From: Pascua guehoae
Taxonomy: Eukaryota; Basidiomycota; Tremellomycetes; Trichosporonales; Trichosporonaceae
Direction of reading: 5' to 3'
Assembly (NCBI GenBank): GCA_001600415.1
Contig: BCJX01000006.1
Coordinates: forward strand, 373,053 to 437,052
Length of the DNA: 64,000 nt
The translations under genes were made by a program, and so were the position numbers. This document shows, piece after piece, positions 22,361-33,073 of this stretch (position 1 is its first letter; each line of letters opens with the position of its first letter). Below the pieces are notes generated by a model. The model searched no databases. It saw only the letters and a program-made list of their open reading frames with translations, and was not told the origin of the DNA.

Positions 22361-24132
22361 CTATGAACCCGACCATGTTCTCGCTGCTAATGTGCACCTG
22401 GCCTTCGGAGCCATAGCACACTCTTCTGTGAGGAATCGTGCTGGCTCCCGGCAGCCACACTTCGGCCGGACACGGCGCGTCGTGGCTTTGGTGGGTGTCA
22501 CATTGGGCGACGAGTCCTCGCAAGCACGCTTGGACGCGGCCGTGTTGCTCTCGGCCAAGGGCTCCATCGCCTCGTAGACGTCACTGTCGTTTACGTCGCG
22601 GTCGTTGACCTCGTTCTCTTGGTCTCCGCTACGGTTTTTCTTGTCCATGTTCTTGCCTGGGCGCTTGGAGGTGGCCATGCTGCTCTTGGCCGTCGGCCGC
22701 GTGGCCTCGTCGACCTCGCTATTGTCGCCTTCGCTCTCTTGGCATCCGCCACGTGTTTTCTGGGCCGTGCCCTTGCCTCCCTTTATCTTGCGTCTCTTTG
22801 TCACCTGGTTGACGTTGCTGTGGTTGCCGTCCTCGGCGTCGTTGAGATGGCCGTCGGATTCGCTCGCTTGGCGTCCACCACGTTTCTTCTGTGCCTCGCT
22901 TCTTGCCTCGCTTCTTGCCCCCTTCTTCGGCATCGACGGAAGCGGGTAAACTTCCGCGATGCGCCCGTTGTACGGCTTGAGGTTCTCGAACAGCTGGTCG
23001 GTCGAGCTGCACGTAAACTTGGCGACGGGCTGAGGAGTCGTGTACGGCCTGCCCCAGGCCATGACGTGGTGGATGAGGAAGAGGTGGTGGTAGAGGTAGA
23101 CGTCGTGGGGGTCGTGACGCCCTGTCGCCAGGTGGCATAACGTCCCCTATCAGCCAGGCAACAAAATCTCCTCCGTCTCCCAAGGAGTGCCCAACAACCT
23201 GTCCAAACTCACATTCCACGAGCATCAGGCCTGGAAGCGCGCCAAATACCGCGAGGCCAAGGAGTCCTGGGAGCAGCACCTCACGAGTGGGCGTCGTGGC
23301 GCAGGGCGTCCCCCTTGTCGTGCCATTTTAACGATCCAGAGGTCCTTGAACGTCGACGCGACGCACTTGTGCACTGGTTGTTGTAGACCTTGTGCGTCTT
23401 GTTGTGCGTCTTCATGCGCACGTTGATGGGCTCGTTGGGGTTGTGCACACAGATGGCGCAGAGTGGGTCGACCACCATGAAGCTGCCCCTGCCGCGCTTG
23501 CTCTGGTACTTCGAGTCGGGAGGCCGGTCATGGCGCTCGAGGGGGAAGGCGCCCGGGGGGATGATGACATCGCGGCGGACACCGTAGCCACCCTCGGCGC
23601 GGGCAACCCCGCTGGGACCCAGAACCCGCTCACGCATGTAGGTGGTGAGGCGGTTGATCTGGTCGATCTGGTCGACGTAGTAGGCGGCGTCCTCGCTGAG
23701 GTAGATGGGAGGAAAGGAGCTGCCAACGCCGGCCGTGGCCACGGTCCAGGGGATCTTCAGGCGTTCGAGGACCGGTGTCTGCTCACGGAGTCCGTGCTGC
23801 TCGTAGAGCGTGAACTCTGCGAGGAAGAAGCGGTGAGCGACGAGGCCGTGCTCGCGCCACAGTGGAATGCCAGTGAACGACGGCTGGTCGGGACAGATGA
23901 GGCAGCGGTACTGGCCATTTTTGACGCCGTACCGGATCTCCCGAGAGCGCTCAAACATGAAGTTTGAGTCGTCGGGGACGACGTCGTTGGGCATCACTCC
24001 CGTGATGGGGTTGAGACGGAAGTTGGGGGCGTACCGCTCCACGAACGTCGTGACGAACCCGTGGTCCGCATGCTTTGCGGCGCAGTCGTTGACGTGGCGT
24101 TCGACGTAGTCACGACGGGTACGAGCCATCAT
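22361..24132 (-). CDS. Unrecognised protein with two zinc-finger-like motifs and a repetitive charged C-terminus
   Basis: Two coding blocks are clear. The N-terminal block starts at ATG 24132-24130 and runs to about 23370. It contains CLICPDQPSFTGIPLWREHG followed by LVAH (C-x2-C...H-x4-H) and CAIC...HNKTH, both resembling C2H2 fingers. The C-terminal block (from about 23140 to 22361) begins HDPHDVYLYHHLF and ends in a Lys/Glu/Asn-rich region with three imperfect copies of a roughly 40-residue unit (KRGG.QASES, KTRGG.QESEG, KKNRSGDQENE). A possible splice path between them uses GTGCGT near 23367, a middle exon at about 23215-23265 and an acceptor near 23135, but this is uncertain. The frame also stays open upstream of the ATG toward the N gap, so the 5' end may be missing. 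No family recognised. Confidence 0.45.
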
Positions 24133-24286
24133 GCGTTGACCCTCGTTCTTGGGGTCTGGACCACGTTGCGGTAAAGCTGGCCTTGGCGCTCGACGGCCTG
24201 GGGGGGGGCATCGGGCACTACCGTGTGGGTAGCCGCGGGGGGGGGGGCAGGAGAGACGGTGGCCCGGGGGAGAAGTTGGGGGGGGG

Positions 24287-24851
24287 NNNNNNNNNNNNNN
24301 NNNNNNNNNNNNNNNNNNNNNNNNNNNNNNNNNNNNNNNNNNNNNNNNNNNNNNNNNNNNNNNNNNNNNNNNNNNNNNNNNNNNNNNNNNNNNNNNNNNN
24401 NNNNNNNNNNNNNNNNNNNNNNNNNNNNNNNNNNNNNNNNNNNNNNNNNNNNNNNNNNNNNNNNNNNNNNNNNNNNNNNNNNNNNNNNNNNNNNNNNNNN
24501 NNNNNNNNNNNNNNNNNNNNNNNNNNNNNNNNNNNNNNNNNNNNNNNNNNNNNNNNNNNNNNNNNNNNNNNNNNNNNNNNNNNNNNNNNNNNNNNNNNNN
24601 NNNNNNNNNNNNNNNNNNNNNNNNNNNNNNNNNNNNNNNNNNNNNNNNNNNNNNNNNNNNNNNNNNNNNNNNNNNNNNNNNNNNNNNNNNNNNNNNNNNN
24701 NNNNNNNNNNNNNNNNNNNNNNNNNNNNNNNNNNNNNNNNNNNNNNNNNNNNNNNNNNNNNNNNNNNNNNNNNNNNNNNNNNNNNNNNNNNNNNNNNNNN
24801 NNNNNNNNNNNNNNNNNNNNNNNNNNNNNNNNNNNNNNNNNNNNNNNNNNN
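24287..24851. other. Assembly gap (565 N)
   Basis: A run of N flanked by poly-G on the left and an AAGG repeat on the right, so low-complexity sequence probably broke the assembly. Frames reported through it are meaningless. Confidence 0.99.
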
Positions 24852-24947
24852 AAGGAAGGAAGGAAGGAAGGAAGGAAGGAAGGAAGGAAGGAAGGAAGGA
24901 AGGAAGGAAGGAAGGAAGGAAGGAAGGAAGGAAGGAAGGAAGGAAGG
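24852..24947. repeat. (AAGG)n microsatellite, about 24 copies
   Basis: A perfect tetranucleotide array begins directly at the gap edge and ends at GGTAAGG. The true length is unknown because it abuts the gap. Confidence 0.97.
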
Positions 24948-25102
24948 TAAGGTGATGTGATGTGAGGTGAAGTGAGGGAAAGTGAGGAAAGTGTAAGAAA
25001 CGAGCACGAGGAAGGAAGCAAGGCGGCTCAGAACACGTCCAAGGATCGTCTTCGTTGGGCTCGCCCTCGTCTAGTATTTCTATCGCTGCAAACTGAGATC
25101 GT

Positions 25103-26256
25103 GTGGCCGGATTCTTACCAAGTATCGGGAATCGTGTACTCTACCCAAGTCATGTCAAGACCTTCTCTAACACGGAGACAGAGTTCGACGGAGCCGTCGT
25201 GTCGTCGGCGAGTGGCACGTGGGCGTCATACACGGCTACGGGCCTGTCGGGAGAGTCGGGAGACGGCGTGATCGTCATACAGGGCAGATTCGACTTGGCA
25301 GAGAGGTCGGGTGTACAGGTTGTGAGAGGATCCAACTCATGTGGCCAGGTTGAGATCAAACGATGTTCAGGCGGAAGAGACGGCCAGAAAGGTGAGCGAG
25401 GGGTAAGTGAGGGCACAAGTGGGTGAGGAAGGAAGGGCTCCGGAGAAGGTGAGGAAGGAAGGGCCCCGGAGAGGGTGAGGAAAGGGACATGCTGGAAACC
25501 GTCACGGCGCCAACAGAGCACACGAGATGCCTCGTGTTCCGCCGTGGTGTCAGTGGTCGGGTTCCCCGTATGAGTGGCTTCAGCATGCATGATGTGGTGA
25601 GTGCGAGTATGAGGCCTCAGTTGTTCAGTCGGGAGGATATGTGTTGTCCGAAAAGTACACACACCAGAAACCCTGCCTCTCGCAGATAACACGTGCCCCA
25701 GGGAGAGAGAGGCGCGCGGGGGGAGGTGGGAATCGGGACGCAGGAGGCCGGGACGGAAGAACGCCAGTTCGGATGGGTCGGTCAGTTCACCGTGAACAAA
25801 AGAACGGGACGGAGGAAGCTGCACTTGCTGGCTGGCAGCCACGAGCTCGAGGAACGTGGTGCCCGTGGTGCCATCTCATACGAGGATGAAACGTACCCAG
25901 GCTCTGGCGAGTGGGTCGTCAAGATCTTCCCCCTCACCAAGCTCTCGAATACCAAGCACATGACCTCTTCGACGACGAACCGGCCTGGCTCCTCCACAAG
26001 ACATGAAACGCATGCACTAAACTCGGGCCCATTACGGTCTTCCCTCTCGCAGAGCCAGTAGATGGCGTGCACTACCTTGGCGCGCTCGAGCCGTGGATAT
26101 CGACGTGAGTACACGAGTCAACATACAGGCAGCGAGGCGACGGGCACAGTGCTAGTCAATGTCGACGGCGGTGTAGTCATTTTGGACGACAGTCAGCAGG
26201 TTAGGATGGCAATACAGACCTTCTCCGCACACAAGGCGATGGCACCGTCGATGTGA
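25103..26256 (+). CDS. Possible multi-exon gene or relic, unknown function
   Basis: Several plus-strand segments read like protein but lie in different frames: VKTFSNTETEFDGAVVSSAS and following (25103-25320), WVGQFTVNKRTGRRKLHLL to KLSNTKHMTS (about 25765-25980), VFPLAEPVDGVHYLGALEPW (26037-26096) and GTVLVNVDGGVVILDDSQQ (about 26140-26200). I could not connect all of them with introns of normal length; the gap after EPWIS offers only a 24-nt GTGAGT...CAG stretch. It may be a real spliced gene with boundaries I mis-set, or a decayed one. No known domain is visible and the coordinates are approximate. Confidence 0.25.
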
Positions 26257-26933
26257 TGCGGAGGAGCTCGGCCATGGCAACGGGATTCTCGAAACTGTAC
26301 TGGACAGAAACTACGGAAGCTTGTCAGCGGCCCTGCCAGAGTGACAGTAGCTACTCACACTGATTGCATGAAGTGCGAAGTATGCGGACTGGTTGGTCGC
26401 GAGCGAGGGAACAGTCAAAAGCCTCGTCATGGGTTACTCCATTAGGCGTGTGCTGGGTATGGAGTTCCTTCCCCCGTGGTTCTGGGCCAGAGTACCCGGC
26501 AGAGGTGCTTGATCTTGTCCGGCTGATGCTTGCGTATTTCCTCCGCAGCAGCATTATGGCCTGGCCCCAAAGGCTCCCGCGCCGGTGAGTGATCCGCTGT
26601 TTCCGTTAGAAAGAATGCAGTTGTAGGGAGGACTGTGGTAGATGTATTATGCCCAACAAGAAAGAACACAGCCGTCGTGATGCGAACAGTGGGTGATGAA
26701 CAGTGGGAATTGCCACCTGGTCCGCACACACAGACGGGCGGATGCGAAAACAGACCCAGACTCAACATCCAGGCGGTGACGTCGGAGGATTCGAATTGAG
26801 CAATGCGGGGTCCCCCTCGGTACGACGTGTCGTCGTCAATATCTCTCAGCACCTCACCTCTGCATCTCACTTCCAACCAACCACCCGTCTCACGCCCCCA
26901 TCTTCCCACAGGCCACAGGTCGCGCTCGGCACC
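26257..26933. other. Intergenic, upstream of Vps45
   Basis: No coding sequence recognised on either strand. The C/T-rich stretch at 26865-26915 is probably the Vps45 promoter and leader. Confidence 0.5.
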
Positions 26934-29631
26934 ATGGACGTCCTCAAGGCAGTGCAGACCTATGTGCTCAAGATGATCTCTGAAGTCCCCGGGATGAAGG
27001 TGTTGCTCCTGGATGCGCATACCGTGAGTCCCGACTAGCGCTCCCAGTCTGCCTTCGCCCCGCATGGATTGACTGCACGAGAGCTGGGATTGATTCTGAC
27101 ATTCCAGACACCAATCGTGTCGCTGGTCACGACGCAGTCGGAGCTGCTCGCGCACGAGGTTTATCTTACTGATCGGATAGACAAGTGAGTCGGTCTGATG
27201 CGGTGGTGTGCCGTGGTCCAATCGTCAACAAATCGTCATCGTCTTCCAAGTGCTATGCTTGGATGCGATTACGGTGCGGGACCTTGGTGGTCTCTTTCGT
27301 GCAGTTGCTGGTCTGGGATAGTGGCCCCCGCTTCGCTTTGTCCATGCCATGATGTGATGGCCTGCGACGCCGATGAAGGTTGTCGCCGGTTGCTTCAACA
27401 AGCGGCCTTCTTGGGCACAGACTGCTCTCCGCGGTGCGGCACTTTGATATCGAGCTGTTTACGCCCCATTGCTCGCACGCTGCGACGAGTATACCTGGCA
27501 CGGAACTAACGCGCTACAGCTCATCGCGCGAAGCGTTGAATCACCTCTCGTGCATCGCCTTTCTCTCCCCCTCGTCCAGCTCCATCGACGGCCTCAAGGC
27601 CGAGCTCTCCCAACCACGCTATGGTGGATACTGGCTCCGTGCGTAGAGCGAGCGCACTTCGCATACACCGGTACTGACTGCCAGACTTTTCCAATGTCCT
27701 TACGAAGAAGCAGATCGAGGCGATGGCGACGGTCGACGAGTTTGAGGTCGTCAAGGAGGTCCAGGTGAGCCGTCACCGCGAGTGACACTGCTGACCACAG
27801 GAATACTTTGCCGACTACCTCGCCCACTACCCATCTCTCTTTACCTTGACCGCCGATGCGTTGGCCGACGGCGGCGAGGGCCCACCTAACGTGCGTCTCA
27901 TTCAGCGACCCACGCTCACCTGCAGCCACCGCTCTACCTCCCGCCACCAGAGGACATTCCACCACCCGTGCTCGACAACCACCTGCGCGCGATTGTTGCA
28001 GTGCTGTTGAGTCTCAAGAAGCGCCCCGTGATCCGATGGGAACGCATGAGCGCATCAGGACGACGACTGGCACACGATGTGCACGACGCGATGCAGCAGG
28101 GGCCGTATCGGGACCTGTTCGACTTTCGGCCGACAGCTGGACCGGCACCGTTGCTGCTGATTCTGGACCGTCGCAACGACCCCGTGACGCCGTTGCTGTC
28201 GCAGTGGACATACGAGGCCATGGTGCACGAGCTCGTCGGCATTGTCAACGGGCGCGTCCACATTGATGGCGAGGAGCGGCTCGAGCTGCGCGACATTGTG
28301 CTCAGTGCGAGCTCTGATCCGTTCTTCTCGCAGCAGCTGTTTTCCAACTTTGGCGACTTGGGAGCCGCCGTATCGGCCTACGTCAACGACTACTCGGCCA
28401 AGACGAACAGCATCAACAGCACGGGTCCTGGGCGTATCGAGACGGTGGCCGACATGAAGCGGTTTGTGGAAGAGTACCCCGAGTTTCGGCGTCTGGGCGG
28501 CAACGTGGCCAAGCACGTGACGCTCGTGGGCGAGCTGAGCCGGATCATTGAGCGTGACGACCTGCTGGCGGTGAGCGAGGTCGAGCAGAGTCTCGCATCG
28601 CAGGAGAGTCACGCCGCCGACCTCCGCGCCGTCATGGGTCTGATTGCGTCGGCCAAGGTGCCCGCTGCCAACAAGCTGCGCCTCGCCATTCTGTACGCTC
28701 TGCGATACCAAAAATTCAACGGAAACCAGATCACAGCCGTCGTCGACGCGCTCATCAACCACAATGTCGGTGCGGACCGTGCGCGCCTCGTCTACGTCAT
28801 GCTCAACTTTGCCGGCGCCGACGTGCGCCAGGACGACTTGTTTATGAACGAAAACCTGTTTTCGAGGGGTAAATCCGCTCTCAAGGGTCTCAAGGGCGTC
28901 GAAAATGTGTATACCCAGCACACGCCGCATCTCGCAAACACCCTCGACCTCCTCCTCAAGGGCCGCCTCAAGGAGACGTCGTACCCGTTTGTCGAGGGCG
29001 ACGAGGGCGCGCGCACCCAGCGACCGCAGGATATCATCGTGTTCATGCTCGGCGGCACGACGTACGAGGAGAGCCGTACCGTCGCGCTCATGAACCAGCG
29101 CCTTGCATCCGATGCTGCCGGTGGGCCAGGAGGGACACGTATTCTGCTTGGCGGCAGCACGGTGCACAACTCGGCTAGGTGAGTGGGCCGATCTATACAC
29201 CCAACCCCCGGCTAACACCCAGCTTCCTCGAAATGGTCCAGGCCGCAGCCGAAACCTACATGCCCTCAATTTACCAACCACCCCCCTCCCTCCCCGTCCC
29301 GGCCTCGGGCATTCACAGCCTCCAGCCCTCCCCCGCTCCCGGCTCTGCCCCCGGCTCGGCCTCGGCCTCGACGGCCGGGGGCTACGCATCGTCCACGGGC
29401 CCGGCCCTCGCCCTCCGCGCGGGCGGGTACGAGCTGAGCGTCGGCGGCGCCGCGGGCTCGGGCCTGTACCGCTCGGGCCAGAACGATGTGGGCGCAAACT
29501 TCCAGCTGGGCCAGTTTGCACAGGTCGGCGAGGGGCTGCGTGATGGTGCGGGCAGGCTGTGGGGAAACGTCAGGCAGAGGATGGAGGAGAGGGCGAGTCG
29601 GTCGAATACCCCGCCGGCAGGGCAGAGGTAG
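26934..29631 (+). CDS. VPS45: Vps45, Sec1/Munc18-family regulator of endosomal SNAREs
   Basis: Exons 26934-27023, 27108-27184, 27520-27638, 27685-27764, 27801-27890, 27926-29178 and 29223-29631 give 705 residues, all in phase. The start MDVLKAVQTYVLKMI, the VSLVTTQSELL segment, FSNVLTKKQIE and LLLILDRRNDPVTPLLSQWT are hallmark Vps45/SM signatures, and FMLGGTTYEESR lies near the end of the domain. SM proteins clamp syntaxins (Tlg2 class) to drive fusion of Golgi-derived vesicles with endosomes. The SM fold usually ends near 570-600 residues; here about 110 more follow, Pro/Ser/Gly/Ala-rich and then GYELSVGGAAGSG. That tail is in the last exon, with no frame break. Introns are 36-84 nt except the second (335 nt). 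Identity is very secure; the tail's role is unknown. Confidence 0.94.
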
Positions 29632-29838
29632 TGCAGCGTATGCATGTGTTTGGTTGTCTGGTGCAGGCCAGCGCCTGAGGGGATGCTGCATGTTGTTTGT
29701 GACCGGAAACGGGTGGCTGCTTAAGCGGCCCATCAGCTGACCCGTCCCCAGCGGACGGACACGACAAGGTACGCGTACATTCTTCGATCCAAATGCAATA
29801 TATCGTGGTCCAAGGGTTCAAGAGACAATAGGGTACAA

Positions 29839-32753
29839 CTAGAGCGCACGGCGGCGCTGGGGCTTGATGCGGATGTGCTCGACGCCGTCAATCTCCTGCA
29901 CTGTATACTGTACACGCGGGGGTTGGGGTCGCCCTTGAGGAGCTGCAGAAGGTGTTGAGGGTTTCGGTTTGGAAGCCGCCTTTGATGTGGGGCGGGCAAC
30001 GATGAGGCTATCCAGAAGGCTCTGCTTCGAGGCAGGCTTCGGGGTGGATTTCGGGGTCGTCTTTGAAGTCGTCTTTGGAGTCGTCTTTGGGATCGTCTTT
30101 GTGGTGACCTTCGTGATGGACGTTGAGGCATTTGGGGGAGACTGGGAAACAGCCTTGGCTGCGGGTCTCACCTGCGAGATCGGAGTGGCTGCCTTATCCG
30201 AAGTGCGGCTCCCGCGACGGGCCGGCGTTGGAGAGATCGGCACTGACGGTGAGCGCGTCGGCCTAGTCCGTGTCGGACGAGGTGTGGGCTCGTCGTCAGA
30301 CGAGCACAGGTCGATGGGAGCGTCGGCCGTACCCGAGGCCGTCTTGTGCGAAGTGGGCGCAACTGTAGAGGGCTGGGCTGGTTGCGCGGGTGAGCTAGGC
30401 GGCGCCACCGAGGATGAGCGTAATGCCGACTGCTTGCGCTCCTTCACCGGCGACAGGCGCACAGACTTCAGAGCAGGGCTTCGGCGGCCAGAGCTGCCAC
30501 TCGATGACGACAGGACAGAGTGGGAGCGTTTCTCAAGATCGGGGAGGGGCGAGCGCGGTGGCGTAGGCGGCGGTAATGACGACAGGTCCGACGAGTAGGT
30601 ATCCGAAATGGGTGACGACGGTGGAGAGGAGAGAGCCGACGAGGTGACGTCGATGGAGCTGGCAACGCTGCTACTGCTGTTGTAGCGCGCGGGTGGCGGT
30701 GCGGTGCCGGCAGTGCGTAACGGCGAGGAGAGAAAGAAACTCCGGAAGGCTGTGGTGTCCTCAGTGGTGGCTCGAGGAGCTGATGCCTTGGTCTTGCTTT
30801 TAGTGGTGCGTTTAGGGGGCGCAGACGCTGCCTTTGTAGCCCTCGCAGCCTCACGAGCGGTCTTGGCATCCGCCCTTTCCGCGGCTCGAGCAGCCTTGGC
30901 TGCCAGCTCATCGTCGTATGCCTTTACAATGGTCGGCCAAGCGGCACGCATGAGGTATTCTGGGATCCAAATGCGAATCTCGTCCTTCAGCTCTACCGAC
31001 CCTGCACGCTCAGAGTCCTCCGTTTCGAGGGCAATGAGACCCAGTGTCTCGCGCTCGGCGACAGTGAGGGCCGAGGGATCAACCCTGGTGCCTTCCATGG
31101 CATTACGACAGCGTTGGACGTAGCACTCGGGTCGTAGGGTGACACGGTATTCTGTGATTTCCGGGCACGTTGGGGCAAGACGCGTGGAATGGATCTTTAC
31201 GAGGTGTGAAGGGGTCGCCTTGCTCGGGGAGTGAGACTTGTGCCTTGAAGAGCCTTGGTGGGGTATCGTTTGCGCAAAGTAGTCTGTGATGCGCTCTGGT
31301 GATCCAGCGCCGTTGTCCATGGCCTTCGGCAGCGGCCGAGAAGTGCGCAGCTTCTCCCTCGCCTCGTGTACGACCTCGGCGCCGAACAGGTTGACTTGGT
31401 CGCTCGCAAACTTCTTGCACACGAGTTCACGTGTACCCCATTCGAAGAAGCGTTCGCACGCCTTTGCCATTCCCTCTAGGTCACCTCGCCCATCGTTCCG
31501 TGCCCGCCCACGAAGAGACGACGGATCGCCTTTGCCAAATCCTGGCCAACCGAGAGCGGGGTCGTCCCTTGGACTGGTGGCCGGTGATAGATACGCCTCG
31601 AGCGGGACCGCCGAAAAGATGGACGTGGGATCCTGATCCTCTATCGAGGATGCCAGTTTGCCGTACCGTCGTCCAACATGTCCCGATGCGTTGGTACGCA
31701 GCTCGTCCACAAGGCGCTGGTGAGCGTCACAGAGTTTGTTGTCGAAGCGCGAGCGGTTCGTAGTATACAGCTTCAAGAAGTCGGCACAGCCAGAGAGTGC
31801 GAGGCCCTTGGCAATGGTGGCGCCTTGCATTAGCAGACATTGGAGGAGAGGTACTTACCAATTTGGGACACGCCTTCAGGAGCATAGTCGCCGCCGCGGA
31901 GAAGAGCAATCAAGACCATGGCCAGGCGACAGTCTTCCTCCGTTTTGACGGCAGACTCTTCAGACGACCAGTCGGACAAGATATCGGACACGCGGAACAT
32001 TTCATAGTTGCGGTGGTCTGTCCGTGTTGAGCTGGACTGTGTTGACTTGTTGGCGGTAAGTGTGGGCGAGTTACTGTGATGGTGAGCTATCGAAGACATT
32101 GGGTAGCTCACTTCCTGAGCAAGCATGTCGCACCAAAGAGGAGCGCATCAACATCGTCGGAGAGCACGGCATCGATCTTGCCTTGCCGGTTCATGAGTGC
32201 GAGCTCTGCCTCTGCCTCTCCGGGTGCCTTCCGTCAGCAGCTTGTTTATCGAGGGGCAACTCACATTCCACCACTCGAGCCCACACACGTCCAGCAGCTG
32301 CTTGAACTTGATGCTCTGGGGGTCGTTCCAGCCAAACTGGCCGGCAATGCGCTGGTTGCGTTTCACAGCAGGCTTCTTTGGGCCATCTGAGGTGTAAGCT
32401 AGGATCCGCTGTAGCAGCAGCTTACCAAAAACAAACACAGGCAAGACCGGGTGCTGCAAAAGTGTAGCGATGCGATAGAATAGGGTACGCAAGAACGGGT
32501 TATGACCGGCTTGTGGCGATAATTGCGCATGGAATATCCAGATGCTGCACGTTAGTAGGTACCATAATTTTGCTTCTACCTACGAAGCGTCAATGCCAAT
32601 GGTAAATGCTCGGAGGCCGCTACGGTCGGCGAGGAAGGCATCGCGGGCAAGTGACGCCAGACTTGTTCGCACGCCGACGGGCCGGATAAGCTGCGTGGGT
32701 TAGCTGTAGGAGAGGTCAAGCGAACCCACGTCCCAAAGGCCTGGAACGCCCAT
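29839..32753 (-). CDS. YEN1: Yen1/GEN1 Holliday-junction resolvase (XPG/Rad2 family)
   Basis: Exons in translation order: 32753-32730, 32690-32584, 32544-32426, 32386-32265, 32227-32112, 32073-31859 and 31823-29839, giving 895 residues. MGVPGLWD opens the XPG-N nuclease half, followed by FTIGIDAS-IWIFHA, FVFDGPKKPAVKR, the XPG-I block APGEAEAELALMNR, VLSDDVDALLFGA and LLRGGDYAPEGVSQIG of the helix-hairpin-helix. These carry the acidic residues that bind catalytic metals. The enzyme cuts four-way junctions symmetrically late in the cell cycle. The C-terminal half is a long Ser/Pro/Thr/Lys-rich tail with several SP/TP sites, PIDLCSSDDE resembling a SUMO-interacting motif, and TPKTT/TSKTTPKST repeats. 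The first exon has 24 coding nt. It is divergent from RPA49 with a 320-bp shared promoter. Confidence 0.92.
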
Positions 32754-32926
32754 AGTTCCTCCACCACTTATGGGCTAGGTGTTCAAGAGAACTAGGAGTG
32801 GGTAAAAATGAGGTGAGAAAGGAAAGAGGAATGCGAGTTGGGGTATTTGACCAAAAGTTGGGATGACCGGACTGGTTTGTTGTTGTCCGAGTTCATGACA
32901 CCCATCGTGCCTGGGACGAAACGATC

Positions 32927-32943
32927 ACGTGACTCCCACGTGG
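32927..32943. promoter_or_regulatory. Two CACGTG boxes in the divergent Yen1/RPA49 promoter
   Basis: CACGTG occurs at 32927-32932 and again at 32938-32943, one helical turn apart, roughly midway between the two start codons (32753 and 33074). CACGTG is the E-box bound by bHLH factors such as Cbf1. Co-regulation of both genes is an inference. Confidence 0.5.
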
Positions 32944-33073
32944 TCCAACTTGGCTTGTGAAGCTGGTGATGAGATTTTGAAGTTGGGCGTTGGATTCCTG
33001 TTTGAAAGTTGTTGTCCCACATCCATCCCCGTCGATCGATTATTGTTGTCGAGCTCACGCTCACGCTCACACA

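Noticed and set aside
23187..23426. Plus-strand frame with LTFHEHQAWKRAKYREAKES
   Set aside because: It reads well for about 40 residues but begins at GTG, has no upstream splice path that I can find, and lies opposite the minus-strand gene. It was kept only as a remark on that locus.
24129..25021. Long frames across the first N run, including Lys-Glu-Gly-Arg or Pro-Ser-Phe-Leu repeats
   Set aside because: They are N bases and an AAGG microsatellite read as codons.
28055..29521. 488-codon minus-strand open frame
   Set aside because: Antisense shadow of the Vps45 exon, Arg/Gly-rich with no motif.
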